From: Actinomycetota bacterium
GTDB lineage: Bacteria > Actinomycetota > Acidimicrobiia > Acidimicrobiales > Poriferisodaliceae
Direction of reading: 5' to 3'
Length of the DNA stretch: 11,236 nucleotides
NCBI GenBank assembly: GCA_002731665.1
Contig: PCCJ01000007.1
Span: forward strand, 2,743 to 13,978
The number at the start of each line of letters is the position of its first letter. Positions within the stretch are counted from its first letter, which is position 1. The position numbers were made by a program, and so were the translations under genes. Positions 1 through 7,465 of this stretch are shown piece by piece. The notes below the pieces were generated by a model that saw only the letters and a program-made list of their open reading frames with translations, was not told where the DNA came from and ran no database searches.

Positions 1-10
1 GCTGCTTTAT

Positions 11-148
11 TCACAACAAAGAAGCCAAGGCTGAAAACCCAGCCATAAACATTGCAAACACAACTAAAACAGAAGTCCAATATACGATTGGTTTTCGGTT
101 CCTCAGTGAAAGAATTTCTCCGCTGCGGTCATAGTAATCACGGGCCAT
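11..148 (-). CDS. Small single-pass membrane protein (45 aa), unknown function
   Basis: An ATG-started frame of 45 codons begins 33 bp after the stop of the ABC-F gene on the same strand. The first 20 residues are polar and charged (MARDYYDRSGEILSLRNRKP). Residues 21-45 are almost entirely hydrophobic (IVYWTSVLVVFAMFMAGFSA and on to LASLL), which reads as one membrane segment ending at the C-terminus. A weak AGCAGG lies about 12 nt before the ATG, so translation may be coupled to the upstream gene. The frame is the same as that of the ABC-F gene and is open from its TAG stop onward, so readthrough would fuse the two. I do not recognise a family. The charged N-terminus and membrane tail with positive residues (RNRK) before the helix suggest a real small inner-membrane protein, N-terminus in the cytoplasm. 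It is too short to be certain. Confidence 0.45.
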   Translation of the reverse strand: MARDYYDRSGEILSLRNRKPIVYWTSVLVVFAMFMAGFSALASLL

Positions 149-181
149 ATCTAAAGGATACCTGCTTGTACCAGGGTGTCT

Positions 182-1900
182 CTAGCTATCTAGCTCTTCA
201 GATAGCAGCAGCCACTCTTCTTCTCTAGCCCTCAGCGCCGCATCAACATCAGCGTATTTTTTTGCCGACTCTTCTAGTCGATTGAAATCGGTTTTTTCTT
301 TATTCATCTCATTCTGAATACTTTTTTGCTCAACAGTCAATTCCGCAATTTCTTTGTCAATTTTTGTAATCAAACGCTCCAGCGTGGAAGAAGACCTTCG
401 GTTACTGGTCTTTTGTTTAGTTTTTCGACCTTTCTCATTTAATACTTTCTTTGATGCTACCGCGTTCTCCCACACTGCTTCGCCGGCACCCAGAACACGA
501 AAACCACCATCGTTTATAGCAACTACGTGCTCAATAGTTCGCTCAAGAAACACTCGATCATGTGTGACCACGACCAAAGCACCTTTAAAGTTATCCAACC
601 AATCTTCTAACGCTCGTAACGTATCCAAATCTAAATCGTTTGTAGGCTCGTCTAGAAGAAGGACATTTGGTTCACCCGCTAACAATGCCAAAAGTTGCAG
701 TCGACGCTGTTCACCACCAGAAAGACTCTCTACTTTCGCTCGGTGAGTCGCCGGTTCAAACCAAAATCTTCCCAAAAGCGCTATCTGGCGATAGTCCAAC
801 CGACTTCCTTTACCAGCAATCACCTCTTCTACTGTTAAATCGCTGTCTAGCGAATCTCCTTTTTGGTCGAAATATCCGACCTTCACCGTCGAGCCACGAT
901 CCACTTTCCCGTCTAAAGGTTCCCGCCGTCCTCCAAGAATATCTAAGAACGTTGACTTGCCTGAACCATTTGGGCCTACCACCCCAAGGCGAGCATCCGC
1001 TTCCAGGCTCATGCTGACATTAGCAAACAAGGGCACCTCATCATCATGCCCACCACTCACATTCTCAAGCTCTATTACTTTTCGCCCCAGTCGACTTTGT
1101 TTGTACTCCCCAAGCGCTAACGAGTTCTCTCGGTCATCATTTTTTTCTGGGCGTGTAAGCGTTCTATGGGCCATGGTTAACCGGGCTTTAGGTTTTCGCC
1201 TACGCGCTTTCGCTCCCCGTTGTAACCACACAAGTTCTTGACGAGCCAAAGTAAGTCTTGCTGACTCATGTTTTGCTAATGTCTCCTCTCGTTCAGCTCG
1301 AGCGTGGAGATAATTTTGATAGCCGCCTTCGACGATTAAGGTCCCGTCCCTAGAAAGAGCAACGGTACGAGTAGCAACTCGATCTAGAAGGTGGCGATCG
1401 TGGGTAACCAAAATTATTCCACCCCGAAAGTCCAACATTTTCCGTTCCAAAAAATCAATACCTTCTATATCTAGGTGGTTGGTTGGCTCATCTAAAATGA
1501 GCAACTCAGCATCATCATCTAAAAGTGTTATCGCCAACGCCACACGTTTTGCTTGCCCACCCGACAACGTTGTAACTTTCCGGTCAGCAATTGCAGCCAA
1601 TCCAAGTCGGTCTACAGCTGCATCCGCTTGCCAGCTATGTCCCACTGCATCTTGAACAGTTACGTTTCCAATATCAGGACGCTGCCAAAGGCAAGACGTT
1701 CTCAAACCACGTTGTCTCCTGATACTCCCGCTATCTGCTGTCTCTAATCCAGCAATGATTCTCAGAAGAGTGGATTTCCCTGAGCCGTTGATTCCAAGCA
1801 CACCAATTCTTTCGCCATTCTTAACGGTGAAAGAAAGGTTATTAAATAATGGCTTACTCGGCCAAGCCATAGCCAGAGATTCAATGTCAAGGAGAGTCAT
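182..1900 (-). CDS. ABC-F family ATPase, Uup-like (572 aa)
   Basis: Soluble twin-ATPase ABC-F protein without membrane segments; family members act on ribosomes or, for Uup, in ribosome/DNA-related functions. NBD1 has Walker A at 36-44 (GINGSGKST), Q-loop Q73, signature LSGGQ at 112-116, Walker B with LDEPTNHLD at 136-144 and the switch THD at 166-168. An interdomain linker of roughly residues 198-270 contains the basic run around WLQRGAKARRRKPKAR, typical of the Uup subgroup. NBD2 has Walker A at 309-317, LSGGE at 393-397 and LDEPTNDLD at 416-424. The last 60 or so residues, rich in Glu/Lys heptads, form a coiled coil like the Uup C-terminal domain. Both ATPase sites look intact. NBD1 lacks the longer insert between Walker A and signature seen in antibiotic-resistance types, so a resistance role is not implied. 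The ATG has no clear Shine-Dalgarno. A 44-bp gap separates it from the lipoprotein gene upstream. Confidence 0.9.
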   Translation of the reverse strand: MTLLDIESLAMAWPSKPLFNNLSFTVKNGERIGVLGINGSGKSTLLRIIAGLETADSGSIRRQRGLRTSCLWQRPDIGNVTVQDAVGHSWQADAAVDRLGLAAIADRKVTTLSGGQAKRVALAITLLDDDAELLILDEPTNHLDIEGIDFLERKMLDFRGGIILVTHDRHLLDRVATRTVALSRDGTLIVEGGYQNYLHARAEREETLAKHESARLTLARQELVWLQRGAKARRRKPKARLTMAHRTLTRPEKNDDRENSLALGEYKQSRLGRKVIELENVSGGHDDEVPLFANVSMSLEADARLGVVGPNGSGKSTFLDILGGRREPLDGKVDRGSTVKVGYFDQKGDSLDSDLTVEEVIAGKGSRLDYRQIALLGRFWFEPATHRAKVESLSGGEQRRLQLLALLAGEPNVLLLDEPTNDLDLDTLRALEDWLDNFKGALVVVTHDRVFLERTIEHVVAINDGGFRVLGAGEAVWENAVASKKVLNEKGRKTKQKTSNRRSSSTLERLITKIDKEIAELTVEQKSIQNEMNKEKTDFNRLEESAKKYADVDAALRAREEEWLLLSEELDS

Positions 1901-1944
1901 ATAAAACGATCGATTGAAGATATCAGCAGCGAGAAAAACGAACC

Positions 1945-2472
1945 TTAATCAGGTAACAAAAACCAACTTAACGTTTTATCGGCATCTTCCACCCGGACTT
2001 CGACTTTACGCTGACCCGAATTATCAATAGTCTTTGCGTTGCAATAAAATGTGCCGCCTACAAGAGCAACTATGTACTCTTCGTCTCCGCAGTCAGTTGC
2101 AACATCGAACCCAACATCGATGCTAATTTGATCGCTAAGAGCCGCTTCGGTCCTTATGACCTGCAAAGCAACATGCTTTAGCTTGTGCTCATATCTGCCC
2201 TGTGCATCGAGCATTCGAACCTGGATCTCAAAATAATTACCTTGGACTTCAGTTTGACAGGCAAAAACGGACTCAGGGCTCTTTGACACATCCTTGGGAC
2301 AGTCGACAGCACCAATCCTGACAGGCGCCAAATCATTGCTGACCATCTCTTGTAGTTCGCGTTCCATCGTCGTTTGATCGGAGCCTCCACTGCAGGCGCT
2401 GGCCAGAAGCAAGGCAACCACCACCATCGTAAGCGGAGTTTTCGAATAACAAAGTTTCAGGATGCGGGTCAT
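1945..2472 (-). CDS. DUF4333-like lipoprotein with two tandem repeats (175 aa)
   Basis: Probable secreted, lipid-anchored protein of unknown function. The N-terminus has basic residues (R3, K6, K11), a hydrophobic stretch at 14-24 and a lipobox ending ASAC with Cys27 as the lipidated residue, followed by a Ser/Gly linker. The mature part holds two similar modules. The first is about residues 36-100 with C58 (VDCP) and C72 (FAC); the second is about 107-175 with C128 (TDC) and C144 (FYC). The Cys-x(13-15)-Cys spacing and beta-rich pattern match the DUF4333 style of domain common in actinobacterial lipoproteins, where the cysteine pair is expected to form a disulfide. The ATG has a good AGGA 5 nt upstream (2478-2481). 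It lies 77 bp downstream of the mutase gene on the same strand. The family call is from memory of the pattern; the lipoprotein call is firmer. Confidence 0.75.
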   Translation of the reverse strand: MTRILKLCYSKTPLTMVVVALLLASACSGGSDQTTMERELQEMVSNDLAPVRIGAVDCPKDVSKSPESVFACQTEVQGNYFEIQVRMLDAQGRYEHKLKHVALQVIRTEAALSDQISIDVGFDVATDCGDEEYIVALVGGTFYCNAKTIDNSGQRKVEVRVEDADKTLSWFLLPD

Positions 2473-2549
2473 TTCAGTCCTGACAATAGCAAGGGACAGG
2501 CCATCGAGGCCATGGGCAAATCCATAAACTATTTTATTTATTTAATTTC

Positions 2550-4193
2550 TCAAATAAATGGGCGTTCTTGATACCTTCCGAAAACCTCAGCTAAGGAGTG
2601 CATGATCTCGCCTACGGTCGCCATCGACTTCGCACTATCAATTAAGAATGGCATCAGATTTGTATCAGTTTCAGCTGCACGAGCTAAGGACATCAACGAT
2701 CTATCTACGGCCATTTGGTCACGATCCGCTTTTACTTGATGAAGACTTTTGATTTGTTTGACTTCGTCCTCACGACTAATCTTCAGCAAATCAATTTGGT
2801 CTTCGTCATTGCCTTCCGTAAATTCATTAACACCGACTACGACTCTGCGCCCTGAGTTTATTTTCTTTTCAAATTCATACGCGGCGTCGGCAATATTTCC
2901 TTGATACCAACCTTCGTCTATCAGCCTAAAAGCTCCCTCGAGCATTGATCCGTCGCCATTAGAGTCAATGTGGGCGAACATCTGTTCAGCTTCCGCTTCA
3001 AGTTTGTCTGTCAAAGCCTCCACAAACCAGCTACCACCCAGTGGGTCGACGACATTGGTCGCCCCGGTCTCGTAGGCAATCACCTGTTGAGTGCGAAGTG
3101 CTATTCGAGCAGCTTTCTCGGTTGGAAGGGCCAGCGCCTCATCCATCGAATTTGTGTGCAAGCTCTGCGTACCCCCGAGAACCCCAGCTAACCCTTCAAT
3201 AGCTGTTCTGGCAATGTTAACTTCCGGCTGCTGCGCTGTTAATGACACACCTGCAGTTTGTGTGTGGAACCGCATCATCATCGATTTTGGGTCTGTAGCT
3301 CCATAACGTTCCTTTAACCACTTGGCCCAGATACGACGAGCAGCCCGATACTTGGCTATCTCTTCAAAGAAATCAATGTGTGCATTAAAGAAGAAGCTCA
3401 GTCGCGGAGCAAATTCATCGACATCCAATCCTCTTTCTACCGCAGCTTCAATGTAAGCAAAACCATTTGCCAAGGTAAACGCTAGTTCTTGAGCTGCTGT
3501 TGATCCAGCTTCACGAATGTGATAGCCGCTAATGGAAACTGAGTTCCAATTAGGCATTTCGTTTGAAGCAAACTCAATTGTGTCTGCTACCAATCGCATT
3601 GAAGGCCGGGGAGGGAAGACCCATTCTTTCTGGGCTTGATACTCTTTTAGAATATCATTCTGGAGCGTTCCACCAAGTTTTTCCCGTCCCACTCCATGAT
3701 TCTCTGCATTCGCAACAAACATCGCCCAAATCGCAGCCGCAGGAGCGTTAATAGTCATTGATGTAGTAGTAGCCGAGAGGTCAATTCCGTTATATAGAAC
3801 ATCCATATCGGCCAAAGTGTCAACAGCTACTCCACATCGACCTACTTCGCCAATTGACAACACGTCATCGCTATCAAGTCCCATCAGCGTTGGCATGTCA
3901 AATGCGGTCGAAAGCCCGCCGCCTCCTGCCGCTAAAATTTCTTTGAAACGTTGATTCGTGCTTTCTGGTGTACCAAATCCAGCAAACATTCGCATCGTCC
4001 ATAACCGACCGCGATACCCGCTCGGGTGTACACCACGGGTGTACGGATACTGGCCGGGCCAACCTACAGTTTCGCTAACATCATCATTAGAAGGGGTATA
4101 TAGCGGGTCAAGAGGAACCCCGCTCATGGTCTCATAGTCCACGTCGCGAACTCGACCAGAATCGAATTCTTCTTGCCACTGCTCTCGTGTCAT
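2550..4193 (-). CDS. icmA: Acyl-CoA mutase large subunit, isobutyryl-CoA mutase type (IcmA-like, 547 aa)
   Basis: Adenosylcobalamin-dependent mutase catalytic subunit, a cytosolic TIM-barrel protein. ICM-type enzymes interconvert isobutyryl-CoA and n-butyryl-CoA, linking valine and fatty-acid breakdown. Family landmarks are PYTRGVHPSGYRGRLWTMR (50-68), DMPTLMGLDSDD (99-110), TSMTINAPA (144-152), QNDILKEY (178-185), SGYHIREAG with Tyr224/His225, RLSFFFNAHIDFFEE and QSLHTNSMDEALALP. The cobalamin-binding C-terminal domain (DxHxxG) is absent. This is the stand-alone large subunit of the two-subunit type, and the small subunit is not in this window. In methylmalonyl-CoA mutase, Tyr89 and Arg207 read the substrate; here they are Phe70 and Gln188 with the same 118-residue spacing, the ICM pair. 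Ala97 replaces the Asp typical of 2-hydroxyisobutyryl-CoA mutase. GAGGAG lies 8 nt before the ATG. The gap to thiD upstream is 50 bp. The mutase family is certain; the ICM subtype rests on these residues. Confidence 0.85.
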   Translation of the reverse strand: MTREQWQEEFDSGRVRDVDYETMSGVPLDPLYTPSNDDVSETVGWPGQYPYTRGVHPSGYRGRLWTMRMFAGFGTPESTNQRFKEILAAGGGGLSTAFDMPTLMGLDSDDVLSIGEVGRCGVAVDTLADMDVLYNGIDLSATTTSMTINAPAAAIWAMFVANAENHGVGREKLGGTLQNDILKEYQAQKEWVFPPRPSMRLVADTIEFASNEMPNWNSVSISGYHIREAGSTAAQELAFTLANGFAYIEAAVERGLDVDEFAPRLSFFFNAHIDFFEEIAKYRAARRIWAKWLKERYGATDPKSMMMRFHTQTAGVSLTAQQPEVNIARTAIEGLAGVLGGTQSLHTNSMDEALALPTEKAARIALRTQQVIAYETGATNVVDPLGGSWFVEALTDKLEAEAEQMFAHIDSNGDGSMLEGAFRLIDEGWYQGNIADAAYEFEKKINSGRRVVVGVNEFTEGNDEDQIDLLKISREDEVKQIKSLHQVKADRDQMAVDRSLMSLARAAETDTNLMPFLIDSAKSMATVGEIMHSLAEVFGRYQERPFI

Positions 4194-4243
4194 TTCAAGC
4201 TCTCCTCTTGCAACGATTCACTAACTCTAGTCTTTCCTAATGT

Positions 4244-5044
4244 TTACCATCTCATTTGGCTTATCGGACCCTGCCCAAATCCAAGTTCCCACTCGGCACT
4301 ACGAGCTATTGCATGAGTTGTAAACTCATGAGCCAAAAGAATCGCATCCAGAACAGATGAGCCTTTCGCCAACTCAGCAGTAACTACAGCTGAAAGCGTA
4401 TCGCCCGAGCCGCGAACATTAGTAGTTTTGATTTTCGGTCGTTCTAAAATCGTAGTCTTTCCAGCACAAACCGCAACGTCTACAGCAGCCGCTCCGCTTC
4501 TCCTTCCTCCAGTGATCACGACAGCCTCGGGACCCGCGTCTATCAGCTCGTGGGCCGCATCCTCTAGAGCACTTAAATCATCTCTAAGCACACGCCCTAG
4601 CAATCTGCCAGCCTCCAGATGGTTAGGCGTTATTACTTTCGCCTTGGGCACTAATAACTCGCTGATGAGCATCTCAGTTTTCGCTTCATAGAGTCCATCT
4701 CCATGCATGTTGACAAGGACAGGATCGACCACTAATAAGGGTAATTTCCCTTCTTCAGCGAGAGTTGCGATAGCCCTTACATTCAATTCTGTATACAAGA
4801 ATCCGGTTTTCGTCGCCCGAACCGGAAAGTCCGCTAACACCGTTTCTATTTGAGCGAGAACCATTTCCGGCGGCATCCCTAACGCTAACTTGAACTCATG
4901 AGTATTTTGTGCGGAAACAACCGTAAGTGCACAAACCCCGTGGACCCCACATGCAGCAAAGGTGCGAAGGTCAGCCTGCAAACCAGCTCCACCTGCAGAA
5001 TCAGATCCGGAAATAGTTAGCACAACAGCGGGGGGTTCGGTCAA
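4244..5044 (-). CDS. thiD: Hydroxymethylpyrimidine/phosphomethylpyrimidine kinase (266 aa)
   Basis: Phosphorylates HMP and then HMP-phosphate to HMP-pyrophosphate, the pyrimidine half of thiamine phosphate; a cytosolic ribokinase-fold enzyme. The substrate motif ISGSDSAGGAGLQAD is at residues 11-25, followed by GVHGVCALTVVSAQNT (33-48), the central DPVLV, the ITPNHLEAGRL motif and the C-terminal GQGPI. The anion-hole motif reads VRGSGDTLSA (G212-S213-G214-D215) where most ThiD enzymes have H-GTGC-T; the Asp is the residue used by other ribokinase-family members. The start is TTG, with GAGGAAA ending 2 nt before it (5047-5053). A four-codon frame, ATG AGG AAA CTT TGA (5041-5055), overlaps this start and may be meaningless. 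The length is normal. No thiamine riboswitch fits in the short upstream spacer. No other thi genes are in the window. It could also be a PdxK-type pyridoxine kinase because of the Asp, but the N-terminal motif favours ThiD. Confidence 0.88.
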   Translation of the reverse strand: MTEPPAVVLTISGSDSAGGAGLQADLRTFAACGVHGVCALTVVSAQNTHEFKLALGMPPEMVLAQIETVLADFPVRATKTGFLYTELNVRAIATLAEEGKLPLLVVDPVLVNMHGDGLYEAKTEMLISELLVPKAKVITPNHLEAGRLLGRVLRDDLSALEDAAHELIDAGPEAVVITGGRRSGAAAVDVAVCAGKTTILERPKIKTTNVRGSGDTLSAVVTAELAKGSSVLDAILLAHEFTTHAIARSAEWELGFGQGPISQMRW

Positions 5045-5068
5045 AGTTTCCTCATATTATTCTGCGGG

Positions 5069-5080
5069 TTAGCATGCTAA
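5069..5080. promoter_or_regulatory. Perfect 12-bp palindrome in the thiD/AcoX-like divergent spacer
   Basis: TTAGCATGCTAA is identical to its reverse complement. It lies in the 72-bp spacer between two divergent genes, about 25 bp from the thiD start and 37 bp from the ATG of the plus-strand gene. A dimeric regulator could bind here and act on both genes. No convincing -35/-10 pair is visible in either direction, so the operator role is inference. Confidence 0.35.
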
Positions 5081-5116
5081 GTCCCAACACCACGGCAAGG
5101 GAACTAAATTAGCTGT

Positions 5117-6094
5117 ATGCGTATTAGCGTCGGTATCATAGCGAATCCAGTATCAGGACGAGATGTTAGACGAGTCGCAGCTCGAGGCGGTGTTTCTACT
5201 GCGGAAGACAAACGTAACCGAATTTCCAGAGCGGTCATCGGCGCTGTCACTGCTGGAGCTAACCACATTATCGCTATGCAGGAACCCTTTCAGATAGCTA
5301 CAGGTGCTTTAGCGGATCTAAATGTAGATGCAGAACTGGAAATTCTTGATGTTGGAGCAAACGTAAGCCCATTGGATACGGCAAAGGCTGCTCAAGCGAT
5401 GCGCAATCGCGGGGTAAGCGTACTCATTACACTTGGAGGAGATGGCACGAACAGAACCATCGCTAAAGTCTGGCCTGACGTAACACTGGTTCCGATGTCT
5501 ACAGGAACAAACAACGTTTTCCCCAGTCTCGTAGAGCCTACCGTAGCTGGCGCCGCCGCAGGTTTAGTAGCTTCTGGGATTGCTGATCTCGAAACCGTTG
5601 CTCCGAAATCTAAAATGATTCATATCCAACTAGCTAACAGCAGATCTGACATCGCCCTTATAGATGCCGCGACTTTGGTAGATGATTTTGCAGGAAACAA
5701 GATGCCAGTCAAACCGTTAAGCCTAAGGCAGCTTGTCGTCTCACAAGCTAGGCCTGACACAATCGGAGTTTCTTCGATAGTTGGTTTGCTTCAACGATGT
5801 GAAACCAAGGATGACTTTGCTCTCATGGCGACTTGTGGCCCTGGTGGAAAATTAATTAAGGCTCCGGTAGCGCCCGGTTTATATCAGCGTGTTCCAGTTC
5901 TAGGTGTTCAAAGAGTGGGCTTATCTGAGCCCATCTCCTTGCTCCAAAATACGGTTCTGGCTTTTGATGGTGATCGGGAGCACTTGATTGGTCCTACAGA
6001 CCACGTGACTGCAAGAGTCGAACGGGATGGTCCTCGAGTCGTGAATGTTTCCGCAGCTTTGGCCCAAGGCGCTGAACGAGGCGCGTTTAGCTAA
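5117..6094 (+). CDS. AcoX / ATP-NAD kinase family protein (325 aa)
   Basis: Member of the NAD-kinase superfamily, closest in pattern to AcoX, the accessory protein of unknown function from acetoin-catabolism operons. Residues 6-19 (GIIANPVSGRDVRR) match the AcoX opening. Residues 107-112 hold the superfamily nucleotide motif GGDGTN, and 128-135 (STGTNNVF) is a second family signature. The C-terminal half carries a GPGGKL segment and FDGDRE, the latter at the position where NAD kinases bind substrate. Kinase activity on NAD is not shown by the sequence; family members may phosphorylate other molecules. There are no acetoin dehydrogenase genes nearby, so it is an orphan AcoX. It is divergent from thiD and ends 51 bp before the end of pncB on the opposite strand, placing two nicotinamide-nucleotide-related genes tail to tail. 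The only Shine-Dalgarno-like sequence, AAGGGA, lies further upstream than usual. Confidence 0.8.
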   Translation: MRISVGIIANPVSGRDVRRVAARGGVSTAEDKRNRISRAVIGAVTAGANHIIAMQEPFQIATGALADLNVDAELEILDVGANVSPLDTAKAAQAMRNRGVSVLITLGGDGTNRTIAKVWPDVTLVPMSTGTNNVFPSLVEPTVAGAAAGLVASGIADLETVAPKSKMIHIQLANSRSDIALIDAATLVDDFAGNKMPVKPLSLRQLVVSQARPDTIGVSSIVGLLQRCETKDDFALMATCGPGGKLIKAPVAPGLYQRVPVLGVQRVGLSEPISLLQNTVLAFDGDREHLIGPTDHVTARVERDGPRVVNVSAALAQGAERGAFS

Positions 6095-6145
6095 TTGTGG
6101 AGAGCATTCAGCAAAATAAATTTTGATCCTGCAGCTCTGCCAACA

Positions 6146-7465
6146 TCAGCTAGATCCTAATACCTCTGCCTCAAACAAAGGATTAGCATCTAACGATCTC
6201 ATTTCTGATGGTAATTCGTCGCGCGCTTGTTGGTGAAATTCACGATCTGAGTCAAGGGAATACGGGTAAACTTTCATTCCGCTGCGAATCAACGGAACAT
6301 GCAGCGACCTAGCATCTGCCGGACCAGGATGGTTGTCCTCTACTAGTACTTCCTTAAACGCTACTCCTTTTTGCAAAACTCTATAAGGACGAACTACTCC
6401 ACCTCTGGTTGCTTTACCTTCAGAGGATTTAGCGACTGGCACTACCGGTTCATAGGTTCCAGAGAGTCGGGCTACGGCTACCAGTTTATAAACCATCCCT
6501 GCCGTTGCATGTCCAGAGCCCACTACAAGTTGAGTGCCAACTCCGTACCCGTCTACTGGCTTATTTAGAAGATCTGCGATTCGGTATTCGTCTAGATCGC
6601 CAGAAACTACGATTCGAGTAGCTTCAGCACCGCCTTCGTCGAGTCTTTCTCGCGCTCGCAGTGCCTCATGGGCAAGGTCGCCTGAATCAATACGAATAGC
6701 ACCTGGAACTCCTCCAAGACGTTTTGAGGCGGCCAAGGCTCGATCGATTCCAGTGTCAATTTCATAGGTATCGACCAGCAGAGTCGTGTCAAGACCATGC
6801 GCTCTTATCTGAGCTTCAAAAGCTTCTTCTTCGTCAAGATGCGCCAGAATGAATGCATGCGCCGAAGTTCCAGCGGTTGGGATGCCGTACCTGATGCCAG
6901 CTTCCATATTCGAGGTGGTATCGAACCCAACAAGCCATGCGGCTCTAGCTGCTGCAACAGCAGCTTGCTCGTGAGTCCTTCGCCCCCCCATCTCAATTAG
7001 ATGCCGCCCATCTGCCACATCATGCATACGAGCAGCAGCTGAAGCGACAGCACAATCATGGTTGAGTACCGAAAGAACGAGTGTCTCCAAAAGCAGACCA
7101 GCCCCGAATTGGCAGTCAACTCTTAGCACTGGGCTTCCAGGCACATATAGGTCGCCCTCTCTATAGCTCCAAACATCACCTTCGAACCGAAAGTTCTCAA
7201 CGTGCGACAAGAGTTCATCACTAAACCTACCTAATCCGGCTAAGTACTCAAGTTGCTCGCCGGAGAAAGTAAAATCAGCTAGTGAATCAGCGAGGCGATT
7301 TGGTCCGGAAACAACTCCATAGCCACGACCTGGCGGCAGTCTTCTCGCGAAAACTTCAAAAGTGGCTCGTCGTTGCGCGACCCCAGAGCTAAGAGCGGCA
7401 TCTAACATTGTCAATTCGTAAAGATCCGTTAAGAGGGCTGTACCCATATCCCAATAATGGATCAC
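6146..7465 (-). CDS. pncB: Nicotinate phosphoribosyltransferase (439 aa)
   Basis: Converts nicotinate and PRPP to nicotinate mononucleotide with ATP hydrolysis, the first step of Preiss-Handler NAD salvage; cytosolic. The N-terminal family motif LLTDLYELTM is at residues 11-20. RRTHE is at 162-166. GTSAHAF (199-205) includes His203 in the position of the phosphorylated histidine. IRIDSGDL (257-264) and VVSGDLDE (286-293) form the phosphoribosyl site, and YGVGT is at 307-311. The overall pattern resembles mycobacterial PncB2. The longest frame starts with GTG at 7465, with only a weak AAGAG before it. An ATG six codons in (7447) is the alternative and agrees better with the start of the conserved region, but its nearest Shine-Dalgarno (AAAGGTG) is about 15 nt away. 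The gene is divergent from the aminotransferase across a 189-bp AT-rich spacer where I saw no clear operator. No NAD-repressor gene is visible. Confidence 0.93.
   Translation of the reverse strand: MIHYWDMGTALLTDLYELTMLDAALSSGVAQRRATFEVFARRLPPGRGYGVVSGPNRLADSLADFTFSGEQLEYLAGLGRFSDELLSHVENFRFEGDVWSYREGDLYVPGSPVLRVDCQFGAGLLLETLVLSVLNHDCAVASAAARMHDVADGRHLIEMGGRRTHEQAAVAAARAAWLVGFDTTSNMEAGIRYGIPTAGTSAHAFILAHLDEEEAFEAQIRAHGLDTTLLVDTYEIDTGIDRALAASKRLGGVPGAIRIDSGDLAHEALRARERLDEGGAEATRIVVSGDLDEYRIADLLNKPVDGYGVGTQLVVGSGHATAGMVYKLVAVARLSGTYEPVVPVAKSSEGKATRGGVVRPYRVLQKGVAFKEVLVEDNHPGPADARSLHVPLIRSGMKVYPYSLDSDREFHQQARDELPSEMRSLDANPLFEAEVLGSS

Noticed and set aside
354..1747. Several plus-strand open frames across the ABC-F gene
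   Set aside because: They are antisense to a gene with complete ABC motifs, carry no recognisable domain and have no ribosome sites; they are shadows.
2178..2417. Minus-strand 79-codon frame inside the lipoprotein gene
   Set aside because: It overlaps in another frame a gene with signal peptide, lipobox and repeated cysteine motif; its own translation has no domain character.
2550..4193. Annotation as methylmalonyl-CoA mutase
   Set aside because: The two substrate-reading positions are Phe and Gln instead of Tyr and Arg, and the cobalamin domain is absent.
4194..4243. Cobalamin riboswitch before the B12-dependent mutase
   Set aside because: The gap to thiD is only 50 bp and holds little beyond the ribosome site; a B12 riboswitch is about 200 nt.
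5045..5116. Thiamine riboswitch before thiD
   Set aside because: The spacer is 72 bp and lacks the CUGAGA and related conserved segments.
6112..6125. CAAAAT-AA-ATTTTG inverted repeat as bidirectional terminator between the convergent genes
   Set aside because: A 2-nt loop cannot close a hairpin properly, the stem is AT-only apart from one pair, and no T-tract follows.
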